From: Rhodoferax sp.
GTDB taxonomy: Bacteria; Pseudomonadota; Gammaproteobacteria; Burkholderiales; Burkholderiaceae_C
DNA: 7,830 nucleotides
Reading direction: 5' to 3'
NCBI GenBank assembly: GCA_016463455.1
Contig: JAEMRG010000009.1
Coordinates: forward strand, 11,719-19,548
Each line of letters opens with the position of its first letter. The stretch's first letter is position 1. A program made the translations under genes and the position numbers. Positions 1 to 6,665 of the stretch are shown here, in pieces. Under the pieces are notes generated by a model, which was not told the origin of the DNA, did no database searches, and saw only the letters and a list, made by a program, of their open reading frames with translations.

Positions 1-1
1 G

Positions 2-121
2 TATTTATGGATTCTGTCCCGCACGCCGCGCATGGATGCGCAAACCTATGCCAGTTTGCTGCTTCGCCTCAGCGGCCTGGGGCTGGATGTGCAAAACCTC
101 GAGTTAACGCCGCAAGACTAA
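2..121 (+). CDS. blc: Lipocalin family protein (Blc-like), C-terminal fragment
   Basis: The left edge cuts this gene, leaving 39 codons and a TAA stop. The fragment opens with YLWILSRTP, the characteristic last strand and following turn of bacterial outer-membrane lipocalins; E. coli Blc has the same YLWILSRTP string there. The remaining residues (about 11-32) look like the amphipathic C-terminal helix that packs against the barrel. Blc proteins are lipoproteins attached to the inner face of the outer membrane and are thought to bind fatty acids or lysophospholipids. The signal peptide, lipobox and most of the barrel lie outside the window, so lipoprotein status cannot be checked. The gene converges on ffh with only 30 bp between the stop codons. 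The family call is quite sure; the symbol is by resemblance only. Confidence 0.85.
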   Translation, partial: YLWILSRTPRMDAQTYASLLLRLSGLGLDVQNLELTPQD

Positions 122-145
122 GGCCTTGGGCACATCAGTTGTTTC

Positions 146-161
146 GCCCTTTCAGAAGGGC
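146..161. terminator. Short hairpin at the convergent blc/ffh junction, possible weak terminator
   Basis: GCCCTT-TCAG-AAGGGC forms a 6-bp stem with a 4-base loop. The loop contains the ffh stop codon (TGA on the minus strand, 152-154), so the stem covers the last codons of ffh. It could act in both directions between converging genes, but neither side has a clear T run, so intrinsic termination is not well supported. Confidence 0.25.
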
Positions 162-1516
162 ATCTTGGGCATGCCTTTCATCGAGGCCATGCGCTTCATC
201 ATTTTCATCATCCCGCCGCCGCTCATTTTCTTCATCATGTCCTGCATTTGCTCAAATTCTTTGAGCATGCGGTTGACCTCCTGTACCTGCACACCGGCCC
301 CCGAGGCAATGCGACGCTTGCGGGTGGCTTTGATCAGGTCCGGCTTACGCCGCTCCAGTGGCGTCATGCTGTGGATGATGCCTTCCTTGCGCCGGATGTC
401 TTTTTCCGCTTTGTCCATATCCACCTGACCGGCTTTGGCCGCCATAGCCGCCGGCAGTTTGTCCATCAGGCTGGACAGGCCGCCCATCTGTTTCATTTGC
501 TGGATTTGGCCCAAGAAATCATTCAGGTCAAAGCCGGCGCCGCTTTTCACTTTCGCCGCCAACTTTTGCGCGGCCTCCACATTCACCCCGGCGGTAACCT
601 GCTCGACTAGGGCCACGATATCGCCCATGCCCAGAATGCGTCCTGCGTGGCGGTCGGCGTCAAAGACTTCCAGTCCGTCTATTTTTTCGCTGGTGCCAGC
701 GAACTTGATCGGTGCACCCGTCACCTGGCGCACCGACAGAGCCGCACCGCCGCGCGAATCGCCATCGGTTTTGGTCAGGATGATGCCAGTGAGAGGCAAA
801 GCATCTTTAAATGCTTTGGCGGTGTTGATAGCGTCCTGGCCTTGCATGGCGTCCACCACAAACAAGGTTTCAATAGGGTGCAGGGCGGCATGCAATTCCT
901 GGATCTCGCGCATCAGCACCTCGTCGATGGCCAGGCGACCGGCGGTATCGACCAATAGCACATCAAAGAAATGGCGCTTGGCATAGTCCAGCGCCGCCAG
1001 CGCGATGGCCACGGGCTTTTGGTCCGCGCTGCTCGGAAAAAATTCGGCCCCGGCCTGGGCGGTCACGGTTTTGAGCTGTTCGATAGCTGCTGGGCGGTAC
1101 ACGTCACCTGACACGGTGAGTACTTTTTTCTTGCGCTTGTCGATCAAGTGCTTGGCCAGCTTGGCGGTGGTGGTGGTTTTACCGGCGCCTTGCAGGCCGG
1201 CCATCAAAATCACGGCCGGCGGCTGTACCGCCAGATTGATGTCACTGACACCCTGGCCCATAGTGGCTGCCAATTCTTGGTTGACGATGCTGACCAAGAC
1301 CTGGCCGGGCTGTAAAGACCCCAGCACCTCACGGCCCAGCGCTTTTTCTTTGACCCGAGCGATAAAGTCGCGCACCACCGGCAGCGCCACATCGGCCTCT
1401 AGCAAGGCCATACGCACCTCGCGCAACATCTCCCCCACGTTGTCCTCGGTGATGCGGGACTGGCCTCGCAAAGTCTTGACCAGGCGGGACAGTTTGTCAG
1501 TAAGGGCGGAGGCCAT
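152..1516 (-). CDS. ffh: Signal recognition particle protein Ffh (SRP54 homologue)
   Basis: A 454-residue GTPase that, with 4.5S RNA, binds signal sequences of nascent membrane proteins and delivers ribosomes to the receptor FtsY at the inner membrane. The domains are complete: N domain (about 1-88, four-helix bundle), G domain (about 100-295) and M domain (about 320-430). In the G domain I see the P-loop GLQGAGKTT (107-115), DTAGR (190-194) and TKTDG (248-252). The M domain carries the 4.5S RNA-binding segment RKRRIASGAG (399-408), followed by a methionine-rich tail ending MKGMPKMPF. The length is typical of bacterial Ffh. The start is chosen because MASALTDKLSRLVKTLRG is the usual family N-terminus; a weak GGAAA lies about 8 bases before the ATG. 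The gene is transcribed away from the ccsA-like gene and converges on the lipocalin. It is intact and very secure. Confidence 0.98.
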   Translation of the reverse strand: MASALTDKLSRLVKTLRGQSRITEDNVGEMLREVRMALLEADVALPVVRDFIARVKEKALGREVLGSLQPGQVLVSIVNQELAATMGQGVSDINLAVQPPAVILMAGLQGAGKTTTTAKLAKHLIDKRKKKVLTVSGDVYRPAAIEQLKTVTAQAGAEFFPSSADQKPVAIALAALDYAKRHFFDVLLVDTAGRLAIDEVLMREIQELHAALHPIETLFVVDAMQGQDAINTAKAFKDALPLTGIILTKTDGDSRGGAALSVRQVTGAPIKFAGTSEKIDGLEVFDADRHAGRILGMGDIVALVEQVTAGVNVEAAQKLAAKVKSGAGFDLNDFLGQIQQMKQMGGLSSLMDKLPAAMAAKAGQVDMDKAEKDIRRKEGIIHSMTPLERRKPDLIKATRKRRIASGAGVQVQEVNRMLKEFEQMQDMMKKMSGGGMMKMMKRMASMKGMPKMPF

Positions 1517-1597
1517 AGGTTTCCAGTGTGGGGTATTGGCAGAGGCTGCAGTCGCTAGCCTGTCGCCGGCGGGGGGACAAAAGGCTAAACTGTCACC
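1517..1597. promoter_or_regulatory. Divergent ffh / ccsA-like intergenic spacer with an imperfect inverted repeat
   Basis: This 81-bp spacer must hold the start signals for both divergent genes, unless the rightward gene is driven otherwise. I find no convincing -35/-10 pair on either strand. It contains an imperfect inverted repeat: TAGCCTGTC (1556-1564) pairs with GACA (1576-1579) and GGCTA (1583-1587), leaving an AAA bulge and an 11-base loop. It ends close to the ATG at 1598, so it could be a leader hairpin or an operator, or chance in GC-rich DNA. Confidence 0.4.
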
Positions 1598-2401
1598 ATG
1601 ATTTTAGACAGCGCATTGTCCCCGGGCTTGGCCTTGAGCATTCTGGCGGTCCTGGCCTATCTTTGGCCGGCGCTGTTCGTGCGCAGCCAGGGCGCGCCGG
1701 CTGCCCGCGCCTGGGTCGCCATCGCTTGGCTGGCGCATGCCGCGACGCTGGTAATGGCTTTTGTGGATGTGCCGACCCGTTTTGGCTTTGCGCCCGCCTT
1801 GTCGGTGACGGCCTGGCTGATTGCCACGAGCTATGCGGTTGAGAGTCAGGTCTTCCCGCAGTTGCCGGCGCGCTGGGCCTTGAGCGCCTTGGGAGCCCTG
1901 TCGGTGGTCTTGGCCTGGCTCTTCCCGGGTAAGGTCTTGCCGGTCACGGCCTCGGCTTGGCTGCCGCTGCATATGGCGGTGGCCATTTCCTGTTACGGCT
2001 TGTTTGGCGCGGCGGCGGTCCATGCCTGGTTTATGACCCGGGCTGAAGCGCGTATGCGTATGGGCGTGGAAACCCAAAGCGGGCTGCCCTTGCTCACTTT
2101 GGAGCGGCTCACCTATCGCTTTGTTGCCGCCGGTTTTGTGTTGTTGTCAGCCACGCTGGTCGTGGGCTATGAATTCGGTGACTTGGTCTATGGCCATGGA
2201 CATGCCTGGCGCTGGGACCACAAAACCGTTTTTTCTGTCTTGTCCTGGCTGACTTTTGCGGTCCTGTTGCTAGGGCGCTCGCGCTTTGGCTGGCGCGGTA
2301 AGCGGGCGGTCTATCTCTTGTATGCGGGAACCGGCTTTTTGTTTATGGCCTATGTGGGCTCACGCTTTGTGTTGGAAGTGATTTTGGGCCGGTCGGTATG
2401 A
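1598..2401 (+). CDS. CcsA/YpjD-like cytochrome c assembly family inner-membrane protein
   Basis: 267 residues, almost all hydrophobic, with about eight predicted membrane helices (roughly 9-28, 38-55, 66-82, 95-112, 122-145, 173-193, 207-226, 236-262). It resembles the CcsA/CcmC/HemX superfamily and in particular the YpjD branch found next to ffh in many proteobacteria. Candidate haem-ligand histidines are H125 in LPLHMAVAISCYGLF and H208 in RWDHKT, with a conserved-looking GSRFVLEVIL end. True CcsA carries a tryptophan-rich WWD haem-handling loop; here only the shorter AWRWDHKT (203-210) is seen, so a role in haem or cytochrome c maturation is inferred. The best upstream Shine-Dalgarno-like motif is AAGG about 13 bases before the ATG, which is weak. 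The stop overlaps the next start as ATGA, implying co-transcription and translational coupling. Family confident, exact function unknown. Confidence 0.88.
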   Translation: MILDSALSPGLALSILAVLAYLWPALFVRSQGAPAARAWVAIAWLAHAATLVMAFVDVPTRFGFAPALSVTAWLIATSYAVESQVFPQLPARWALSALGALSVVLAWLFPGKVLPVTASAWLPLHMAVAISCYGLFGAAAVHAWFMTRAEARMRMGVETQSGLPLLTLERLTYRFVAAGFVLLSATLVVGYEFGDLVYGHGHAWRWDHKTVFSVLSWLTFAVLLLGRSRFGWRGKRAVYLLYAGTGFLFMAYVGSRFVLEVILGRSV

Positions 2402-2619
2402 AGTATTTACTGTTGCTGCTGCTCGCTTTGCTGATTGCATGGCAATGGCGCACGCGCCGGGCCGCCAAAGACCGAGAGCCCAAACCCGGTTCGGCGCAAC
2501 GCCCTATCGAAATGCTGGCCTGCAGCCATTGCGGCACCCATGTGGTCGCTCAGGAGGCCACGCAAGGGGAGTCCGGTGTGTATTGCAGTGCAGCGCACAA
2601 GCGGCTCCATGAGTCTTGA
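2398..2619 (+). CDS. PP0621-type small membrane-anchored putative zinc-ribbon protein
   Basis: 73 residues. Residues 2-17 form one very leucine-rich helix (signal anchor), followed by a basic stretch (RTRRAAKDR) that should stay in the cytoplasm by the positive-inside rule. The C-terminal part has CSHC (C42, C45) and YCSAAH (C63, H67), with H71 just after, a plausible zinc-binding knuckle. The pattern matches the small conserved proteins annotated as the PP0621 family, whose function I do not know. The start overlaps the stop of the membrane protein upstream by four bases, with no obvious Shine-Dalgarno sequence, so translation is probably coupled. The pairing with a CcsA/YpjD-like gene is suggestive of a partnership but proves nothing. 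That it is a gene is well supported by the coupling and the ordered Cys/His motif. Confidence 0.85.
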   Translation: MKYLLLLLLALLIAWQWRTRRAAKDREPKPGSAQRPIEMLACSHCGTHVVAQEATQGESGVYCSAAHKRLHES

Positions 2620-2655
2620 GCGCGTCACTGGCGCGGCCGCAAAAAATTAAAACGC

Positions 2656-3249
2656 ATGCCCTCGGATCAGCGCTTTGCCACGGACGGACTGGCCTGGACG
2701 CTCGGTTGGTACGCAGGCGCCCGGCACTGCGCTTCCCCCAACTTCGGTGCAAGGCCGGCCGGTGCGGTGCTGGATCTGGTGTTGCTGCATTCCATCAGTT
2801 TGCCGCCAGGCGTGTACACAGGTGACGCGGTAGAGCGCTTGTTTACCAATACGCTTGACTGGGATGCCCATCCCTATTTTCAAACCCTGCGGGGACTCGA
2901 GGTATCGGCCCATTTTTTGATTCGCCGTGATGGCGCCTTGTGGCAGTTTGTCAGTTGTGAGGATCGCGCATGGCATGCCGGAGCCTCTTCTTTTCAACGG
3001 CGCGATAACTGCAATGACTTTTCGATTGGCGTTGAGCTCGAGGGGCTGGAGGGCGATACTTTTGAGCCCGCCCAGTACGTAGGCCTGCGCACATTGCTGC
3101 GCGCCTTGTCTGAACAATACCCCTTGCGCCACCTTGCCGGTCACAGCGATGTGGCGCCCGGCCGGAAAATAGATCCAGGGCCAGGTTTTGAATGGCATCG
3201 TTTGTCGGATGTCGCCTCGCAATTGAACTTGGAACTGCCGGGCGGATAA
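2656..3249 (+). CDS. ampD: 1,6-anhydro-N-acetylmuramyl-L-alanine amidase AmpD
   Basis: A 197-residue cytoplasmic zinc amidase of the amidase_2 fold. It cleaves the bond between anhydro-MurNAc and the stem peptide in muropeptides recovered from the wall; by removing these it normally keeps AmpR-type beta-lactamase induction low. Zinc ligands by alignment with E. coli AmpD are H45 (LLHSISLPPG), H163 (AGHSDVAPGRKIDPGPGFEW) and D173. The catalytic glutamate is E127 in IGVELEG, and K171 matches the conserved lysine. RAWHAG (104-109) is also typical. There is no signal peptide, which fits AmpD rather than the periplasmic AmiD. The start is the only ATG before the conserved N-terminal region, but no Shine-Dalgarno sequence precedes it (A-rich leader). 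It follows the small PP0621-type gene after 36 bp and probably shares its transcript. No ampR, ampC or ampE is visible here. Confidence 0.95.
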   Translation: MPSDQRFATDGLAWTLGWYAGARHCASPNFGARPAGAVLDLVLLHSISLPPGVYTGDAVERLFTNTLDWDAHPYFQTLRGLEVSAHFLIRRDGALWQFVSCEDRAWHAGASSFQRRDNCNDFSIGVELEGLEGDTFEPAQYVGLRTLLRALSEQYPLRHLAGHSDVAPGRKIDPGPGFEWHRLSDVASQLNLELPGG

Positions 3250-3255
3250 AAAATT

Positions 3256-3314
3256 CGGCCCTTGGCTTTTTCGCAACAAGCGCCAAGACAGTGCAAAGGG
3301 CTCAGGGCCGTTTT
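3256..3314 (+). terminator. Possible rho-independent terminator after ampD
   Basis: CGGCCCT (3256-3262) and AGGGCCG (3304-3310) are exact inverted repeats, and the second arm is followed directly by TTTT. Inside, CTTGGC (3261-3266) can pair with GCCAAG (3282-3287), so the loop is partly folded, though the two stems compete for bases 3261-3262. The position, six bases after the ampD stop codon, is right, but the loop is long and the T run short, so this is only a candidate. Confidence 0.35.
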
Positions 3315-3509
3315 CGTAAAGCTCAGCCTATTGGCGCTGTTGCTTAGCCAATGCCTGCAAAACCCCTGCGCTGCCGACATTGAGTCGCTGAAAGTAGCTC
3401 CAAACCAGGCCTTGCGGGCTGCGCATGCGATGGGGAAAAATTGGTGCAAAGGCCCCTGCTTGGCTTGGCTTTCAGCTTTCGCACCATTTTTATCGAATTC
3501 ATAGCCGGT

Positions 3510-3525
3510 ACACTACCTGTAGTGG
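3510..3525. promoter_or_regulatory. NrdR box 1 (distal)
   Basis: ACACTACCTGTAGTGG is a palindrome with exact 6-bp arms, CACTAC and GTAGTG, around a CT centre. It fits the NrdR-box pattern (acaCwAtATaTwGtgt) in its outer arms but not in the AT-rich core. Its centre is 32 bp from the next box, about three helical turns, the usual arrangement for paired NrdR boxes. It sits just upstream of the -35 hexamer. Confidence 0.72.
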
Positions 3526-3526
3526 C

Positions 3527-3555
3527 TTGCCAGCCGGCCGCACACCATATATAGT
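3527..3555 (+). promoter_or_regulatory. Sigma70-like promoter of nrdA(B)
   Basis: The -35 hexamer TTGCCA (3527-3532) and -10 hexamer TATAGT (3550-3555) each match the consensus at five of six positions and are separated by exactly 17 bp. The predicted start of transcription is about 3561-3563, giving a leader of roughly 88 bases before the nrdA ATG. The -10 lies inside NrdR box 2 and the -35 begins one base after box 1, so bound NrdR would block RNA polymerase. Confidence 0.65.
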
Positions 3556-3557
3556 GT
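3542..3557. promoter_or_regulatory. NrdR box 2 (overlaps the -10 hexamer)
   Basis: ACACCATATATAGTGT matches the known NrdR-box consensus almost perfectly; seven of eight symmetric base pairs are kept. NrdR is the zinc-finger/ATP-cone repressor that senses the ATP/dATP state and shuts off ribonucleotide reductase operons. nrdR itself is not in this window. Confidence 0.88.
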
Positions 3558-3577
3558 AGGGAGGCAGCCGACGGTGC

Positions 3578-3593
3578 CCACTATATATTCCGC
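3578..3593. promoter_or_regulatory. Third, half-conserved NrdR-box-like site
   Basis: CCACTATATATTCCGC keeps the left half and core of the box (CACTATATAT) but loses the right GTGT arm. Its centre is 36 bp from box 2, off the three-turn spacing, and it would lie about 16 bp downstream of the predicted transcription start. It may be a weak auxiliary site or a decayed copy. Confidence 0.4.
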
Positions 3594-3649
3594 CGCGCCT
3601 CATCCAGCCGGACTTCGTTGACCTCTATTCGGATCAAAAAAAGCAAATC

Positions 3650-6562
3650 ATGCAATCAATTTCGACACTATCCCAGTCGCCCGCGACGGCCGTACCGCTT
3701 AGCGCCCATTTTTCGAATGAAACCAGCCTTAACGCGCTGACCAGTTACCAGATCATCCGCCGTAACGGCTCGGTAGTGCCCTTCGAGCCGAACAAAATTG
3801 CGGTCGCCATCATGAAGGCTTCGCTGGCCGTGCATGGCACCCAAGGCGCGGCTTCGGCCAGTGTGCGCGAGACGGTGGATGCTTTGACGCAGCAAGTGAT
3901 TCGCGCGTTGATGCGCTCGCGTCCCGGTGGTGGAACTTTTCATATTGAGGACGTGCAGGATCAGGTGGAACTCGGCTTGATGCGTGGCGGGCACCATGAG
4001 GTGGCGCGCGCCTATGTCTTGTACCGCGAAAGGCGTACGCAGGAACGCGCCAAGCAGCAGGTGCAAGCAGCGCCCGCTGCGCCGACTTTGCATGTGCTGG
4101 ACCGTGGTCAACGTATCGCTTTGGATATGGAGGCATTGACCGAGCGCATCCGCAACGCCTGCTCGAATTTAGGCTCCGAAGTCAAGGCCGACCCGATCAT
4201 TGCTGAGACCCTGCGTAACCTGTACGACGGCGTGCCTGTCGATGAGGTGTACAAGGCGTCTATTTTGGCGGCGCGTACCTTGATCGAGAAAGACCCTGAC
4301 TACACCTACGCTACCGCACGACTGCTTTTCCATACGATTTCGCGCGAAGTATTGGGCCAAGACGTGCCCGCCGCAGACATGCAGCAGGCCTATGTCGATT
4401 ATTTCCCTGACTTCATTAAAAAAGGCGTGCAGCACGAGCTGCTGGACGAAAAGCTATTGCATTTCGACCTTAAGCGATTGGGCGGCGCCTTGCATGCAGA
4501 GCGCGACCAGCAATTTGACTACCTCGGTCTGCAAACCTTGTATGACCGCTACTTTCTGCACCACAACAAGACGCGTATTGAATTGCCGCAGGCCTTTTTT
4601 ATGCGCGTTGCCATGGGTCTGTCGCTCAATGAAGCCGAGCGCGAAACCCGAGCTATCGAGTTTTATGAGATTCTTTCGTCCTTCGACTTTATGTCGAGTA
4701 CGCCGACCTTGTTCAATAGCGGCACCTTGCGCGCGCAGCTCTCCTCGTGCTACCTGACGACGGTGCCAGACGATTTAGATGGTATTTACGAATCCATCAA
4801 AGAAAACGCATTGCTCTCCAAGTTTGCCGGCGGCCTGGGTAACGATTGGACGCGGGTGCGTGCGCTGGGTTCGCGCATCAAAGGCACCAATGGCGAATCA
4901 CAAGGCGTGGTGCCCTTTCTCAAAGTGGTGAATGACACGGCTGTGGCAGTGAACCAAGGCGGTAAGCGCAAAGGCGCGGTGTGCACCTACCTGGAAACCT
5001 GGCACCTGGATATTGAAGAGTTTCTGGAGTTGCGCAAGAACACCGGCGATGATCGCCGCCGCACCCACGACATGAATACGGCCAACTGGGTGCCGGATTT
5101 GTTCATGCGCCGCGTTATGGAAAAAGGCCAGTGGACTTTGTTCTCGCCGTCTAACGTGCCTGATTTGCATGACAAATTCGGTGTCGAATTTGAGACGGCC
5201 TATGTGGCTTACGAGCAGCAGGCGGCGCGCGGAGAAATTAAACCTGCACGTACTTTGGAAGCCGGTGACCTGTGGCGCAAGATGCTGACGATGTTGTTTG
5301 AAACGGGCCACCCTTGGATTACCTTCAAGGATGCCTGCAATATCCGTTCGCCCCAGCAGCATGCCGGCGTGGTTCATTCCAGCAATTTGTGCACTGAAAT
5401 CACGCTCAATACCTCAGATACCGAGACGGCAGTCTGCAATCTGGGATCGGTCAATTTGCTGCAGCACATCAAAGAGGGTGCTTTGGACCATGACAAACTC
5501 AAGCGCACGATCACCACGGCCATGCGCATGCTCGATAACGTGATTGATATCAATTACTACGCGGTCAAAAAAGCCCGCGACTCGAACGTACGCCACCGCC
5601 CGGTGGGACTGGGTGTGATGGCTTTTCAGGACAGTCTGTACGCTTTGCGCATACCCTATGCCAGCGACGCTGCGGTGCAATTTGCCGATACCTCCATGGA
5701 GGTCATCAGCTATTACGCTTACTGGGCATCCACTGAGTTGGCGCGTGAGCGTGGCAGCTATTCCAGCTTCAAAGGCTCTTTGTGGGATCGCGGCATTTTG
5801 CCCCTGGATACGCTGGACATGTTGGCCAAAGAGCGCGGCGGCTATGTCGAGGTGGACCGCTCATCGACCATGGACTGGGATGCGCTACGCCGCAAGATTG
5901 CCAAGGACGGTATGCGCAATTCCAACTGTGTGGCCATCGCTCCGACGGCCACTATTTCCAACATCATCGGCGTGGACGCGTCGATCGAGCCTTGCTTTGG
6001 TAATTTGTCGGTCAAATCAAATTTGTCGGGCGAATTCACGGTCGTCAACAGTTATCTGGTGCGCGATCTCAAGCGCATTGGCTTGTGGGATGACGTGATG
6101 GTGATGGACCTGAAACACTTTGATGGCTCACTCAGCCCCATGGACCGGGTGCCGCATGAAATCAAGCAGTTGTATGCCACCGCGTTTGAAGTAGAAACCC
6201 GTTGGCTGGTGGAGGCCGCCGCCCGTCGTCAGAAGTGGATTGACCAAGCCCAGTCGCTCAATATTTATATGGCTGGTGCTTCGGGCAAAAAACTAGACGA
6301 AACCTACAAACTGGCTTGGCTGCGCGGTCTGAAAACCACCTACTATTTGCGCACTATGTCGGCCACGCATGCGGAGAAATCCACCGTCAGCTCGGGTCGC
6401 ATGAACTCAGTGGCCTCATCGCAAGCTACCGCGCCTTCGGGCGGGTCTTTGCTGGCAGCCGCGGCGGAGGTGGCCCAGCAGCAAATGGAAATGAGCAGCA
6501 GCGCTGCGACGGATATCAAATTCTGCGGCGTAGACGACCCTACCTGTGAAGCCTGCCAATGA
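3650..6562 (+). CDS. nrdA: Ribonucleoside-diphosphate reductase class Ia, large (alpha) subunit
   Basis: 970 residues. It holds the active site that reduces ribonucleoside diphosphates to deoxy forms, using a radical sent from NrdB. An ATP cone spans about 33-125 (YQIIRRNGSVVPFEPNKI at its start); a second cone-like domain, about 147-236, follows. The catalytic barrel has C367 (SSCYL), N579-C581-E583 (NLCTE) and C596 (VCNLGSVNL); PTATISNIIG is at 765-774, and Y898/Y899 continue the radical path. The C-terminal swinging arm is Ala/Ser-rich and ends in CEACQ (C966, C969), the pair re-reduced by thioredoxin or glutaredoxin. C367 to C581 is 214 residues, exactly as C225 to C439 in E. coli, but everything is shifted by 142 residues because of the extra N-terminal domain. 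The ATG is chosen because it lies shortly before the first cone; its ribosome binding site is weak. nrdB follows after 103 bp, probably in one operon under NrdR. Confidence 0.97.
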   Translation: MQSISTLSQSPATAVPLSAHFSNETSLNALTSYQIIRRNGSVVPFEPNKIAVAIMKASLAVHGTQGAASASVRETVDALTQQVIRALMRSRPGGGTFHIEDVQDQVELGLMRGGHHEVARAYVLYRERRTQERAKQQVQAAPAAPTLHVLDRGQRIALDMEALTERIRNACSNLGSEVKADPIIAETLRNLYDGVPVDEVYKASILAARTLIEKDPDYTYATARLLFHTISREVLGQDVPAADMQQAYVDYFPDFIKKGVQHELLDEKLLHFDLKRLGGALHAERDQQFDYLGLQTLYDRYFLHHNKTRIELPQAFFMRVAMGLSLNEAERETRAIEFYEILSSFDFMSSTPTLFNSGTLRAQLSSCYLTTVPDDLDGIYESIKENALLSKFAGGLGNDWTRVRALGSRIKGTNGESQGVVPFLKVVNDTAVAVNQGGKRKGAVCTYLETWHLDIEEFLELRKNTGDDRRRTHDMNTANWVPDLFMRRVMEKGQWTLFSPSNVPDLHDKFGVEFETAYVAYEQQAARGEIKPARTLEAGDLWRKMLTMLFETGHPWITFKDACNIRSPQQHAGVVHSSNLCTEITLNTSDTETAVCNLGSVNLLQHIKEGALDHDKLKRTITTAMRMLDNVIDINYYAVKKARDSNVRHRPVGLGVMAFQDSLYALRIPYASDAAVQFADTSMEVISYYAYWASTELARERGSYSSFKGSLWDRGILPLDTLDMLAKERGGYVEVDRSSTMDWDALRRKIAKDGMRNSNCVAIAPTATISNIIGVDASIEPCFGNLSVKSNLSGEFTVVNSYLVRDLKRIGLWDDVMVMDLKHFDGSLSPMDRVPHEIKQLYATAFEVETRWLVEAAARRQKWIDQAQSLNIYMAGASGKKLDETYKLAWLRGLKTTYYLRTMSATHAEKSTVSSGRMNSVASSQATAPSGGSLLAAAAEVAQQQMEMSSSAATDIKFCGVDDPTCEACQ

Positions 6563-6665
6563 AGACGTACGGATTTGAATGACCGACTTGAAATTTCAGC
6601 GCTGACTTATTAACTCACTGGCACGCCAGACCGTGCTGTGCTAATTTAGAAATATTGGAACCATT
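6563..6665 (+). other. nrdA-nrdB intergenic spacer
   Basis: 103 bp without a gene. CTGG-CACG-CCAG, and the overlapping GCACG...CGTGC, can form small competing hairpins around 6618-6636, but no T run follows, so I do not call a terminator. No NrdR box or clear promoter is visible, which favours co-transcription of nrdA and nrdB. The nrdB start has a weak TTGGAA (6655-6660) as its possible ribosome binding site. Confidence 0.5.

Larger units (their letters stand above)
3250..3649. other. 400-bp intergenic region between ampD and nrdA
   Basis: No convincing gene lies here. The left part has a possible terminator for ampD. The middle (about 3315-3500) shows nothing I can name; the only long open frame (3262-3504, +) needs a TTG start without a ribosome binding site. 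The right part (3510-3593) holds the nrdA promoter and NrdR-box-like palindromes, and 3594-3649 is the rest of the likely nrdA leader. The nrdA start has no good Shine-Dalgarno sequence, only an A-rich run (3636-3642). Confidence 0.7.

Noticed and set aside
1604..2077. A 157-codon minus-strand open frame opposite the CcsA-like gene
   Set aside because: Its composition (Arg/Gln/Gly-rich, no motif) is typical of antisense reading of a hydrophobic membrane protein gene.
2617..2655. The PP0621-type gene and ampD are in the same frame, separated by one TGA and 12 sense codons before the ampD ATG
   Set aside because: A readthrough fusion was considered, but both proteins are complete at their usual lengths and no readthrough signal is visible; the shared frame has a one-in-three chance.
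2647..3279. A 210-codon minus-strand open frame across ampD
   Set aside because: AmpD on the plus strand has all catalytic residues; the antisense product shows no recognisable domain.
6578..6604. An eight-codon ATG frame in the nrdA-nrdB spacer, as a possible leader peptide
   Set aside because: It has no ribosome binding site, no regulatory codon run and no attenuator-like hairpin with a T run after it.
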